DNA of 64,000 nucleotides from Novosphingobium mathurense. Lineage in GTDB: Bacteria; Pseudomonadota; Alphaproteobacteria; Sphingomonadales; Sphingomonadaceae. This document shows positions 31,838 through 42,066 of the stretch, one piece after another (the stretch's first letter is position 1; the number at the start of each line of letters is the position of its first letter). The stretch is taken from positions 1 to 64,000 of the forward strand of contig NZ_FVZE01000006.1 of the NCBI RefSeq assembly GCF_900168325.1, read 5' to 3'. The notes under the pieces are model-generated. The model saw only the letters and a list, made by a program, of their open reading frames with translations. It ran no database searches and was not told where the DNA came from. The position numbers and the translations under genes were made by a program.

Positions 31838-32405
31838 GTGGGGTTCTTGCCTCTTCGCTTCTCAAAAGGGACCGATTCGCAGTGAACGGTCCGGAAAAAT
31901 TTCGTCTTCGCGAGGACGATTTCCGCCTGTTGGACGGATCACCTGAAACACCAAAAGGCCGCTCGGCATGCCCGGAATCCCTTGCATCGGGGTCCGAAGC
32001 GGCCTGCAGCCTCTGCGTCAGATGAATACCCGGATCGCTTCCTTCCTGGACGTGTCCCCGCGCATGGACCCGCCTTGCTCGAAGCGCCGAGCGAACGGTG
32101 CATATAGGAGTGGGGTCCCGCGCTGTCAAACGTTCCCACGCCCGCCGCGCGCACCGGTCGCGAGGGTCGAAATGGGGCGGCGCGCTTGCGGCTAGAGGAT
32201 CGCTCAGGGCGTTGATCCTGCGGTATATTCATGGGTCCCGGGACGATTTTCGGTGAACGCCAAATGAACGCGCTGTTGTGCGCCGACAAGGCAAATACAG
32301 CGCCGGGATGCCCAAGTATCGGTTCGTCGCATCGGGGCTGTCGTCTTGTCCTGTATTGGCGGTAGCGGCGGTAACTCTTTCGGGTCGACGCGCATTATAC
32401 CGGGC
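31838..32405. other. Divergent intergenic region between rpoB and an anchored protein gene
   Basis: This 568-bp stretch holds the rpoB promoter (32101-32129) and a leader of about 255 bases. Short frames in it have no ribosome-binding sites or recognisable products. The right part (32200-32400) should contain the promoter of the gene at 32406, which I cannot place with confidence. Confidence 0.6.
32101..32129 (-). promoter_or_regulatory. Strong sigma70-type promoter for rpoBC
   Basis: On the minus strand a perfect TTGACA (32124-32129) is followed by a 17-base spacer and TATATG (32101-32106). Transcription should start near 32094, giving rpoB a leader of about 255 bases. Confidence 0.75.
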
Positions 32406-33569
32406 ATGACACAAGCACTCACACGTTCGCCTCGCGCCCTGACGGCGATTGCTGCCGTCCTGGCGATTGGTTCCACGCCGGTCCTGGCACAGGACAGTGG
32501 GGCGTCCGCGCCTGCGCTGACCTTGCCGCAGGACGTGAACAGCGGCTCGCCTGTCGAAGCTTCGAGGTCGGCGGCCCCGGTCACGAACTCCGCCGAGCAG
32601 TCGACCGCGGTTCAGCCGAGCATCGTACCCCCGCAGGCGCAGCCGACACAGGATGCAACCGTTTCGCAGCCGGTCGTCATGTCGGTGGCGCCCGTGGTTC
32701 AGTCCGAAACCTCGGCCGCTACATCCAGTTCCGCCTCCCCTTCCGCGAGCAATCCGACGGGTTCCGCCCCCGCAGATCGCAGTCGGAGCGAGCGCTCGCC
32801 CGCACGTGCAAAGCCTGCACGTGAAGCGCCTACACCTGGAGCGACCAGCCGCCGTGCTGCAGAGCCTGTCGTCGTACCCAACGAATCCGGGGCCGGTACG
32901 GCCGCCGATGGCGCACTTGCGCAGGGCGATGTCGCGGACCCGGTGCCAGCCTCGCCGCTCAGCACGGTTCCGCCTGCCGATGCGGGCGCCGACGTTGCGG
33001 CCGACGCGCCTCCGGCCGATGATGGCAGCGACCTGCCCATCGAGGGTATCCTCGGTCTGCTTGCCGCTGCAGGCATAGCCGGGGCGGGGATTATGGCCAT
33101 GCGCTCGCGCCGCAAGCGGGTGCGTCAGCCGCGTTCGCGTCAGCCGCTGCCCGGCACCTACAAGCCCGCTGCCACCTATAGTCCGGTTCGGGCGTCCGCT
33201 GACGCTTCGGCTTCGCGTGCCCCCGCGGCTGCGCCCATGCCGGCAGGTGGCTCGGCGGCCATGGCAAGCACTGCCGCGCAGACCCCGGCACGTCGCGCGC
33301 CGGAGCGCAAGGTTCGCGCGCCGGTCACCGACAGCGGGCCGGTGCCGACCGGAGAGGAGCGCCATGCACTGCTGGAGCGAATGGTCGCCGCACCGCCCGA
33401 TCCCGGCAATCCCTTCACCTCGCGCAAGGCCCGCATGCGCCGGGCGCGGATCCAGCTCCAGCATCGCGAACACCTGCAGAAGCAGGGCATGGCCCAGTCC
33501 TTCGACTGGCGCAGCTACCGGCCTGCGACCAAACCCTCCACCCCTACGCCCCCATTGGTCGAGGCCTGA
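32406..33569 (+). CDS. Secreted/anchored Ala-Pro-rich protein of unknown function
   Basis: The 387-residue product starts with a clear signal peptide (TAIAAVLAIGSTPVLAQD, cleavage after ALA near residue 29). About 170 residues of low-complexity Ala/Ser/Pro/Thr sequence follow, then a transmembrane helix (GILGLLAAAGIAGAGIMAM) with an Arg-rich stop-transfer, and a basic tail ending in a conserved-looking helical segment (GNPFTSRKARMRRARIQLQ). It resembles hypothetical proteins of Sphingomonadales but has no known role. It separates rpoBC from rplJL and has its own terminator. Confidence 0.8.
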   Translation: MTQALTRSPRALTAIAAVLAIGSTPVLAQDSGASAPALTLPQDVNSGSPVEASRSAAPVTNSAEQSTAVQPSIVPPQAQPTQDATVSQPVVMSVAPVVQSETSAATSSSASPSASNPTGSAPADRSRSERSPARAKPAREAPTPGATSRRAAEPVVVPNESGAGTAADGALAQGDVADPVPASPLSTVPPADAGADVAADAPPADDGSDLPIEGILGLLAAAGIAGAGIMAMRSRRKRVRQPRSRQPLPGTYKPAATYSPVRASADASASRAPAAAPMPAGGSAAMASTAAQTPARRAPERKVRAPVTDSGPVPTGEERHALLERMVAAPPDPGNPFTSRKARMRRARIQLQHREHLQKQGMAQSFDWRSYRPATKPSTPTPPLVEA

Positions 33570-33604
33570 TCGCCAGCCGCCACCCCCTCGGGCGGCAGGT
33601 GACG

Positions 33605-33637
33605 ACGGGGCGACCCCAGCGGGTCGCCCCGTTTTTT
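33605..33637 (+). terminator. Intrinsic terminator after the anchored-protein gene
   Basis: A 12-bp stem (ACGGGGCGACCC / GGGTCGCCCCGT) with loop CAGC is followed by TTTTTCG. It insulates rplJL from upstream transcription. Confidence 0.85.
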
Positions 33638-33639
33638 CG

Positions 33640-34023
33640 TGCTCTCCTGATTCACTGCCTGATGCGCCCGAAGGAGATGCTCCATTTCCCGATGATGCCG
33701 AGTTCCCATGTCCGGCGCAGCAGGACTTTGCTTGACTCTGCGGCGCATTTCCGCCAATGGCCCGCTCCGACCGGCAGGCCTTGGGTCTGTCGTTCATCCG
33801 TCCGAGACAGTTGGTGCCGTTTTGCGGCTTAATTTCCAGCCTAGACGGGGAACAGGAAATTTTCCGGCCCCTCGCTCCTCGCAGCGCGGTGCCACTCTCG
33901 CGTTTCGGCGCGATACTCCTTCCCCATCGAACGGACTCGCCCGTGGTGCATCAGCGCCATGGTCAAACGTAGCCGGCCGTGCGGGGCGAAACCCCCAAGC
34001 GGTCACATGTGAAGGAGTAAGGC
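33640..34023 (+). other. rplJ leader/promoter region
   Basis: This 384-bp stretch between a terminator and rplJ must contain the rplJL promoter. A TTGACT at about 33730 is a possible -35, but no good -10 is evident. GC-rich self-complementary parts near 33985-34005 (GCGGGGCGAAACCCCC) could belong to an L10-type autoregulatory leader. AAGGAG at 34012-34017 is the rplJ ribosome-binding site. No gene is supported. Confidence 0.4.
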
Positions 34024-34539
34024 ATGGATCGTTCGCAGAAAGCCGAATCGGTCGCCCAGCTCAACGCGGTCTTCAACGAGGTCGGCGTGGTGGTCATCAC
34101 CCGCAACCTCGGCATGTCGGTGGCCCAGTCCACCGAACTGCGCAACAAGATCCGTGAAGCCGGCGCGACCTACAAGGTTGCGAAGAACCGTCTTGCCAAG
34201 CTTGCCATCGCGGACACCGACTATGTCGGTATCGGCGACTTCCTGACCGGCCCGACGGCCATCGCCACTTCGGTGGACCCCGTCGCAGCCGCCAAGGCCG
34301 TCGTCGACTTCGCCAAGACGACCGACAAGATCGAGATCGTCGGCGGCGCGATGGGTTCGCAGGTTCTGAACGCGGACGGTGTCAAGGCTCTCGCCTCGAT
34401 GCCCTCGCTCGACGAACTGCGCGCCAAGCTCATCGGTCTCGTCCAGGCTCCGGCCACGAAGATCGCCCAGCTCTCGACCGCTCCGGCGGCCAAGCTGGCC
34501 CGTGTCTTCGGCGCCTACGCCGCCAAGGACGCTGCCTGA
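34024..34539 (+). CDS. rplJ: 50S ribosomal protein L10
   Basis: The 171-residue stalk-base protein of the large subunit has the N-terminal rRNA-binding region ([29 protein letters not shown]) and a C-terminal helix that binds L7/L12 dimers. It precedes rplL by 87 bases. Unusually, rplK and rplA are not upstream and rpoBC is not downstream. Confidence 0.98.
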   Translation: MDRSQKAESVAQLNAVFNEVGVVVITRNLGMSVAQSTELRNKIREAGATYKVAKNRLAKLAIADTDYVGIGDFLTGPTAIATSVDPVAAAKAVVDFAKTTDKIEIVGGAMGSQVLNADGVKALASMPSLDELRAKLIGLVQAPATKIAQLSTAPAAKLARVFGAYAAKDAA

Positions 34540-34626
34540 GCCAAGCCTCGGTAATACGATTCGAAACGATTTATCCCGGTTGGTTGCATGAGGCGCCCCG
34601 GGACCACAGATCAGGAGTGAAGTACA

Positions 34627-35004
34627 ATGGCCGATATCGCCAAGCTTGTTGAAGAACTGTCGCAGCTGACCGTCCTCGAGGCGGCTGACCTCGCCAAGGC
34701 CCTGGAAGAAGCATGGGGCGTTTCCGCCGCTGCTGCCGTGGCCGTTGCTGCCCCCGCCGCTGGCGGTGCTGCTGCCGAAGCCGCTGAAGAGAAGACCGAA
34801 TTCGACGTCGTCCTGACCGGCGACGGTGGCAAGAAGATCCAGGTCATCAAGGAAGTCCGCGCCGTGACCGGTCTGGGCCTCGCTGAAGCCAAGGCTCTCG
34901 TCGAAGGCGCTCCGAAGGCTGTCAAGGAAGGCATTTCCAAGGCTGAAGCCGAAGAAATCAAGAAGAAGATCGAAGAAGCCGGCGGCACCGTCGAGCTCAA
35001 GTAA
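34627..35004 (+). CDS. rplL: 50S ribosomal protein L7/L12
   Basis: The 125-residue stalk protein has an N-terminal dimerisation helix region, an Ala-rich hinge ([19 protein letters not shown]) and the C-terminal factor-binding domain ([20 protein letters not shown]). It recruits translation GTPases. The gene is followed by an intrinsic terminator rather than rpoB. Confidence 0.98.
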   Translation: MADIAKLVEELSQLTVLEAADLAKALEEAWGVSAAAAVAVAAPAAGGAAAEAAEEKTEFDVVLTGDGGKKIQVIKEVRAVTGLGLAEAKALVEGAPKAVKEGISKAEAEEIKKKIEEAGGTVELK

Positions 35005-35039
35005 TCTTCTTTCCGGATTTTTCGGAACGAAACAGGGAA

Positions 35040-35069
35040 GGGCGGCTCCATCGGGGCCGCCCTTTTCTT
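35040..35069 (+). terminator. Intrinsic terminator after rplL
   Basis: Stem GGGCGGC / GCCGCCC with a nine-base loop, followed by TTTTCTT, ends the rplJL operon 36 bases after the rplL stop. Confidence 0.85.
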
Positions 35070-35194
35070 ATGCGCGCTGCTCTGCCCGCAGTCCCGGCAG
35101 GCTTGCCGCGCGCGACAATGGTGAACCATTGTTTCCCTTTTGGCATAAACGTTGGCATGGTCGCGCCCCGCAGGCGCGGCAGCTCGAGGGACGC

Positions 35195-36106
35195 ATGGCC
35201 TACCGCTTCAAAGCCAGGGACAGCTCGGTGGAGCATGCCGTGCGCCGTATCGCGCGTGAGCAGGCGGCCCGTGCGCTGAGTGCGATCGAACACGAACCCT
35301 CGGCCATCGCCACGCACGAGGTGCGCAAGTCCTGCAAGAAGATCCGCGCGCTGATCCGCCTCGTGCGGCCGGCGTTTCCCGACTATGCGGCCGAAAATGC
35401 CCGTTTTCGCGACATGGCCCGGCTCATGGCGGGCTCGCGCGATGCCAAGGTCGTTGTCGACACCTGCAGGCTGCTGATCGATGATGCCCGTGGGGATCTG
35501 GGAGAGGACTTCTTCGCACCCTTGCTGGATGAACTGGAAGCGGCCGGCAGCGGCCTCGTTCAGGGCGAGGTCGAAGATGCCCATCTCGAGAAGGTGCGCG
35601 TCCTGCTGGAAGAAAGCCGCGAGCGGGCCGCCGACTGGTCGGTCGAGGACAGGGGCTGGGGCGCGATCGGCGCAGGGTTGGCCAAGGTCATCTGCCGCGC
35701 CGGCAAGGCGGCGACCGTGGCGGCCGCCGATCCGAGCGCGGCGAACTTTCACGAGCTGCGCAAGCGCATGAAGTACCACTGGTATCACGCGCGCCTGCTG
35801 GTGCAGATCTGGCCCGAAGTCATGAAGGCGCGGGCAGATCAGCTCAGCCTGCTGGCCGATAACCTCGGGCTCCATCACGACATTGCCGTATTCGAGCAGC
35901 GGCTGACCGATCTCCATGCCGGCGGCGCGCATCCCCATGCGGTGGCCTGCCTGCAGTCTCTCGCCCTGGAGCGCCGCGAGGCGCTCGAACGGACGAGCAA
36001 GCCCCTGATCGAGCGGATCCTCGCGCAATCTGCCGAGGACCTTGAGGGGCATTGGGGGAAGCTGTGGCAGATCTGGCGCGCTGGCACCGCGCACAAGAGG
36101 GATTGA
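35195..36106 (+). CDS. CHAD domain protein
   Basis: The 303-residue protein is a stand-alone CHAD (conserved histidine alpha-helical) domain. It shows EHEPSAIATHEVRKSCKKIR near the N terminus, ANFHELRKRMKYHWYHARLL in the middle and LADNLGLHHDIAVFEQRL, giving the conserved His/Arg/Lys pattern. CHAD domains bind polyphosphate. ATG 35195 was chosen with GAGGG upstream. It precedes a CYTH gene by seven bases; in many bacteria the two domains are fused. Confidence 0.93.
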   Translation: MAYRFKARDSSVEHAVRRIAREQAARALSAIEHEPSAIATHEVRKSCKKIRALIRLVRPAFPDYAAENARFRDMARLMAGSRDAKVVVDTCRLLIDDARGDLGEDFFAPLLDELEAAGSGLVQGEVEDAHLEKVRVLLEESRERAADWSVEDRGWGAIGAGLAKVICRAGKAATVAAADPSAANFHELRKRMKYHWYHARLLVQIWPEVMKARADQLSLLADNLGLHHDIAVFEQRLTDLHAGGAHPHAVACLQSLALERREALERTSKPLIERILAQSAEDLEGHWGKLWQIWRAGTAHKRD

Positions 36107-36113
36107 GCCGGGC

Positions 36114-36584
36114 ATGGCCATCGAGATCGAGCGCAAGTTCCTCGTCGAGGGTGACGGCTGGCGTAGCGCGGTCGCCGCGAAGAAGCGGATCCGCCAGGCC
36201 TACCTGTCGAATGGCGGGAAGGCGGGGGTGCGGATCCGCATCATCGACGAGGAGAGGGCCAAGCTGACGATCAAGTCGCGGGGCAAAGGGGGTGGCAAGG
36301 CCCTTTCACGCTCCGAGTTCGAATACCAGGTGCCGATCGAGGATGCGCGGGCGATGCTGGAACTGCGGCGCGGCCTCGTCATCGACAAGGTCCGTCACCT
36401 CGTCCCGGCGGGCGGCGGGCGGACTTGGGAGATCGATGTCTTTGCGGGCGAGCACGAGGGGCTTGTCCTTGCCGAGATCGAGCTGGGCAGCGCCGACGAG
36501 GCGGTGGACCTGCCGGAATGGATCGGGCGCGAGGTGACTTCGGACCCGCACTACAGCAACGCGGCGCTCGCACAGGGCGGCTGA
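36114..36584 (+). CDS. CYTH domain triphosphatase
   Basis: The 156-residue protein has the ExExK signature near its start (MAIEIERKFLV) and alternating charged strands typical of the CYTH tunnel fold (GVRIRIIDEERAKLTIKSRG, WEIDVF, VLAEIELGS). Members hydrolyse inorganic triphosphate or ThTP with a divalent metal. Paired with the CHAD gene seven bases upstream, it suggests polyphosphate or tripolyphosphate metabolism. Confidence 0.92.
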   Translation: MAIEIERKFLVEGDGWRSAVAAKKRIRQAYLSNGGKAGVRIRIIDEERAKLTIKSRGKGGGKALSRSEFEYQVPIEDARAMLELRRGLVIDKVRHLVPAGGGRTWEIDVFAGEHEGLVLAEIELGSADEAVDLPEWIGREVTSDPHYSNAALAQGG

Positions 36585-36661
36585 ACATCGGGTAATCTGC
36601 GGTTCAGGTTGAGGGGATAGGTTTCGGCTTCGCAACGGCTTGAGTCACAGGAGATCCCTCA

Positions 36662-37294
36662 ATGCGAATTGCCCCCCGCAACTGTGTGATCGGTGCCGCG
36701 ATCCTGGCGGTGCTTGGCGCCGGCGCAGCCGAAGCCGCCGCGGCAAGTCTTCACACGATGAAGGTCGATGCGCCGGATGGCGCAGTCGTCCACGTCCAGT
36801 ACACCGGCGACGTCGTGCCCCGGGTGGAGTTCGTCCCGGTCGATCAGGTCGTCTCAGCCGATCGGGCCGATCCGGCGATGATGCTCATGGCCGATCCCTT
36901 CGCCGGCATGGAGCGCATCTCGGCCATCGTGGATGCGCAGATGAATGCGATGATGCAGCGTGTCGCGCTCATGCAGCAGCAGGCCGCGCAGATGCAGGCG
37001 CAGGCAGCGGCCACTCCGGCAGTAGCCGGCAATGCCGCCCCCGGCTTCACGATGGTCGGTAACGTGCCGCAGGGCATGCACGTGACCTATTACTCTGCCA
37101 CGACGAGCGCAGACGGCTGCACCCGCACCGTATCCTACAGCTCCGACGGTTCGGGCGCCGCGCCGAAGATGGTCGAGGCCGCATCCGATGTCTGCGATGC
37201 CGCCGATGCGAACCGTTCGGCGATGCCCGCCGCGATCCCCGCCAAGGCCGAGGTTCCGGCCAAGGTGCCGGAAGGCCCCGGCCAGAAAGTCTGA
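36662..37294 (+). CDS. Secreted hypothetical protein
   Basis: The 210-residue product has a signal peptide (residues 1-24, VIGAAILAVLGAGAAEAAA), a short beta-like region and a Met/Gln-rich helix (AQMNAMMQRVALMQQQAAQM). Next comes a domain with two cysteines (DGCTRTVSYSS and SDVCDAAD) that could form a disulphide, and then a Pro/Ala/Lys tail. It is predicted to be periplasmic or outer-membrane associated. No family is recognised. It has its own terminator downstream. Confidence 0.7.
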   Translation: MRIAPRNCVIGAAILAVLGAGAAEAAAASLHTMKVDAPDGAVVHVQYTGDVVPRVEFVPVDQVVSADRADPAMMLMADPFAGMERISAIVDAQMNAMMQRVALMQQQAAQMQAQAAATPAVAGNAAPGFTMVGNVPQGMHVTYYSATTSADGCTRTVSYSSDGSGAAPKMVEAASDVCDAADANRSAMPAAIPAKAEVPAKVPEGPGQKV

Positions 37295-37341
37295 AATCCC
37301 CCGCAAGAAGTCCCCTGCAAGTAACGTGTCCCGACTGAAAA

Positions 37342-37378
37342 GGGGCGGCCCGGATCCCTTCCGCGCCGCCCCACTTTT
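37342..37378 (+). terminator. Intrinsic terminator of the secreted-protein gene
   Basis: Stem GGGGCGGC / GCCGCCCC with a 15-base loop is followed by ACTTTTCG. Confidence 0.75.
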
Positions 37379-37511
37379 CGTATCGGTCCGCGCGCAGTTT
37401 CCGGTCGGACAACTGGGGGTTCCCCGAGGCCCCGACAGGGAGGGGGTGGGGCCAAGGGTCGCGCAAATGCGCGGCGTATGACGCCCGGACGGGCGCCTGC
37501 GCGTGAAGTGC

Positions 37512-38102
37512 CTACTTCAGCGTTTCGAGGTAATCGATGATTTCCTTGCGCTTGGCGGCATCTGGCTGGCTGATGACCATCTTGGTGCCGGGAACCATCT
37601 TGAGCGGACCCGCCAACCAGGTGTCCAGCGTACTGCGGTTCCAGGTGATCCCGGACTTCGCCAGTGCAGGCGAGAAGTTGTAGCCCGCGACCTCACCGGC
37701 CTTGCTGCCGACGATGCCGGAAAGGGTCGGGCCAACGCCGTTCTTGCCGGGTTCGACCGCGTGACAGACCTTGCACTGCATGAATGAGGGCGGCGGTGCG
37801 GCGGGCGCCGCGGCTGCAGCCGATACCATCTTGGCGGCAGGCGCAGCCGCGGTTGCCTTCGCTTCGGCCTGCGGCTTGGCCGTTTCTGCCACTTCAGGGG
37901 TGGAAACTTTCTGCATGGCAGCGTCCGGCGTCGCAGCGTCCGGTGTTGCGGAAGCGGTAGCCGCTTCCTCGCTCGATGCCTGTTCCGCCGGCTCGCTACC
38001 GGCATCCTGCGTTGCGGTATCGGTCGTGGCCTCGGTCTCGGAGCCGCCGCATGCGGCGAGCAGCGTCATGGGGGCAAGGGCAAGCAGGAAGCTGGAACGC
38101 AT
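37512..38102 (-). CDS. Cytochrome c family lipoprotein
   Basis: The 196-residue product has a lipoprotein signal with lipobox LLAAC (Cys18). A long Ala/Glu/Thr linker (about 75 residues) follows, then a class I cytochrome c domain with CKVCH and a distal Met in PGTKMVISQPD. It is expected to be anchored to a membrane facing the periplasm and to carry electrons. It diverges from the MATE gene. Confidence 0.9.
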   Translation of the reverse strand: MRSSFLLALAPMTLLAACGGSETEATTDTATQDAGSEPAEQASSEEAATASATPDAATPDAAMQKVSTPEVAETAKPQAEAKATAAAPAAKMVSAAAAAPAAPPPSFMQCKVCHAVEPGKNGVGPTLSGIVGSKAGEVAGYNFSPALAKSGITWNRSTLDTWLAGPLKMVPGTKMVISQPDAAKRKEIIDYLETLK

Positions 38103-38237
38103 CGAAATTTCTCCTTCGCGGGCATTCGTATCGCACTGATCCGGGGAATGAAAGCGCGCGCAAGCCGGCGCGAGAATCCCTTGCCATGGGAAATCGCTTC
38201 CGTTGTTCCGCCACTCGGCCTATCGCGCCGCTCCGCA

Positions 38238-39617
38238 ATGACGAAGACTTTCCGCCCCTCGACTCTGCGCGGCGAACTGCGCGCCACCCTGCGTCTTGCG
38301 GGACCCTTGGCGTTGGCCAACCTGCTGCAGATGGCGGTCTTTGCCACCGACGTCATTTTCGTGGCGCGGCTGGGCCAGCAGGCGCTGGCTGCATCGAGCC
38401 TTGCCATCGCCCTGATCGCGGTGATGATGATGGGGCTGAACGGCGTCACCAGCGCCGTCGCCCCGCTGATTGCCGCCGAACTGGGGCGGCGCAGCAACGC
38501 GGTGCGCGAAGTGCGTCGCTCGACGCGCATGGCGCTGTGGGTGGCGGTCATTCTCGGCATCGCCGCATTCCTTGTCAGCCTGAAGGGTGAGTGGCTGATG
38601 CTGGCGACCGGGCAGGACCCCGAAGTCTCCGCACTCGCGAGCCACTTCCTTGTCATCGTCTCGATCGCGATAACGCCGATGGCGGTCTCCAACGTCCTGC
38701 GCACGTTCGTCTCGGCGCTGGGACGGCCGATATTCGCGACGCTCATCACGGCACTGTCGATTCTCGTGAACGCGCTGGGCAACTACACGCTGGTCTTCGG
38801 CAATTTCGGTGCGCCGGCGCTGGGGCTGACGGGTTCGGCGCTGTCGAGCATCATCACCGCCTGCACGGCTGTGCTGGCCTACTCCACCGCAATCGCGCGG
38901 GACCGCAACCTGCGGCGCTTCCACATCTTCGGTCGCTGGTGGCGCCCGGAGTGGAGCCGCTTGCGCCAGATCCTTGCGCTCGGCCTGCCGATCGCGCTGA
39001 CGCTGGTCGCGGAAGGCGGCCTGTTCAGCGGAGCGGCCTTCCTGATGGGCCGCATCGGCGAGGCGCAACTGGCCGCGCATACCCTTGCGCTGCAGATCGC
39101 TTCCTTCGCTTTTCAGGTGCCGTTCGGAATCGGCCAGGCCGCGACGATCCGGGTCGGTTATCACTACGGTGCGGCCAATCGCCTCGCCATCGGCCATGCC
39201 GGCTGGGCGGCGATCATCATCGGTCTGGCGTTCACCTCGGCCTCGGCCGGCGCGATGCTGGCGTTCCCGAAGCTGATCCTCTCGGCCTACATCGACGTGT
39301 CGGCGCCCGCCAACGCGGCGCTGATCGCCTTTGCCCTGCGCTACCTGTTCGTCGCCGCGATCTTCCAGCTGACCGACGGACTGCAGGCGGTGGGCGCGGG
39401 GGCGCTGCGCGGCATCCAGGATACCCGGGTGCCGATGACGATCGCCATCTTCGGGTATTGGGTGGCAGGGTTCGGCGTGGCCGTGGTCCTGGCGTTCTGG
39501 ACCCCGCTGGAGGGCGTCGGCGTCTGGGTCGGCCTTGCCGTCGGCCTGACGGTGGCGGCGATCCTGTTGCTCGCGCGCTGGCACTGGCGCGAACGCTTCG
39601 GCCTCCTGCCCGGGTAA
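38238..39617 (+). CDS. MATE-family multidrug/sodium antiporter (NorM-like)
   Basis: The 459-residue protein has about twelve transmembrane helices in two MATE repeats, including [21 protein letters not shown] in helix 1 and the second-half counterpart [20 protein letters not shown]. It exports cationic drugs or metabolites in exchange for Na+ or H+. ATG 38238 was selected because the upstream extension is Arg-rich and lies over the divergent promoter region. Confidence 0.92.
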   Translation: MTKTFRPSTLRGELRATLRLAGPLALANLLQMAVFATDVIFVARLGQQALAASSLAIALIAVMMMGLNGVTSAVAPLIAAELGRRSNAVREVRRSTRMALWVAVILGIAAFLVSLKGEWLMLATGQDPEVSALASHFLVIVSIAITPMAVSNVLRTFVSALGRPIFATLITALSILVNALGNYTLVFGNFGAPALGLTGSALSSIITACTAVLAYSTAIARDRNLRRFHIFGRWWRPEWSRLRQILALGLPIALTLVAEGGLFSGAAFLMGRIGEAQLAAHTLALQIASFAFQVPFGIGQAATIRVGYHYGAANRLAIGHAGWAAIIIGLAFTSASAGAMLAFPKLILSAYIDVSAPANAALIAFALRYLFVAAIFQLTDGLQAVGAGALRGIQDTRVPMTIAIFGYWVAGFGVAVVLAFWTPLEGVGVWVGLAVGLTVAAILLLARWHWRERFGLLPG

Positions 39618-39694
39618 GGCGCGCAACAGGGCGCGGCCTCGCTCGGTGCGTCCGATACCGGAACCGCCCTGCAAATTTTTTAGCATGGAGCCGC

Positions 39695-39723
39695 TTGACG
39701 CCTTCGGGGTGCAAGACCATATC
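39695..39723 (+). promoter_or_regulatory. groESL promoter (sigma32-like)
   Basis: CTTGACG (39694-39700) is followed after about 16-17 bases by CCATATC (39717-39723). The CTTGAC ... CCATAT pattern resembles alphaproteobacterial heat-shock promoters. It lies just upstream of the CIRCE element. Confidence 0.55.
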
Positions 39724-39730
39724 CCCGCCG

Positions 39731-39757
39731 TTGGCACTCTCAAAGCGGGAGTGCCAA
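39731..39757. promoter_or_regulatory. CIRCE operator (HrcA binding)
   Basis: TTGGCACTC and GAGTGCCAA form a perfect nine-base inverted repeat with a nine-base spacer. It differs from the CIRCE consensus TTAGCACTC-N9-GAGTGCTAA at one symmetric position. HrcA should repress groESL here. Confidence 0.95.
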
Positions 39758-39793
39758 TTTCAGATTCTTGCTCATAGGATTAGGGAGTATCCA

Positions 39794-40081
39794 ATGACTT
39801 TCCGCCCGCTGCACGACCGTGTTCTCGTGCGCCGCGTCGAGGCCGAGGAAAAGACGGCCGGTGGCATCATCATCCCCGACAGCGCCAAGGAAAAGCCCGC
39901 AGAGGGTGAAGTGGTCGCTGCCGGCAACGGCGCCCGCGCCGAAAACGGTACGGTTACCCCGCTCGACGTCAAGGTTGGCGATCGCGTGCTTTTCGGCAAG
40001 TGGTCCGGCACCGAAGTCAAGGTCGACGGTGAAGACCTGCTGATCATGAAGGAAAGCGACATCCTCGGCGTCATCGCCTGA
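39794..40081 (+). CDS. groES: Co-chaperonin GroES
   Basis: The 95-residue GroES carries the mobile loop [18 protein letters not shown] and the usual start [14 protein letters not shown]. It caps the GroEL cage during folding. The gene lies 36 bases downstream of a CIRCE operator and 45 bases upstream of groEL. Confidence 0.98.
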   Translation: MTFRPLHDRVLVRRVEAEEKTAGGIIIPDSAKEKPAEGEVVAAGNGARAENGTVTPLDVKVGDRVLFGKWSGTEVKVDGEDLLIMKESDILGVIA

Positions 40082-40105
40082 GCCTGTTCGCAATCATCCA
40101 TCTGA

Positions 40106-41776
<1,671 letters not shown>

Positions 41777-41805
41777 GCCAGCCCGGCCATCGGCCGAACG
41801 AAAAC

Positions 41806-41841
41806 GGGCCGGGAGGAGCAATCCTCCCGGCCCTTTTCTTT
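41806..41841 (+). terminator. Intrinsic terminator of groESL
   Basis: A 12-bp stem (GGGCCGGGAGGA / TCCTCCCGGCCC) with loop GCAA is followed by TTTTCTTT. Confidence 0.9.
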
Positions 41842-42066
41842 GGCCGGGCATGACGGCACTGAGGCTCGATCGGGACCTTTATGGGCCCCGCTCTCAGCCG
41901 TCCGGCAACATTTCCCCCAGATGAACGAATCCGTCGTGCAAACGGCGAAAAACTGCGGCTTTGCGCAACTACTCGCAGCATCCCGGCAATTCATCGCGAA
42001 TGGCTGGCGATTCGCCGCCATTTCCTTCATATTTCAGGAACTGGGACGCTGTAGGCTTCAAGAGAT

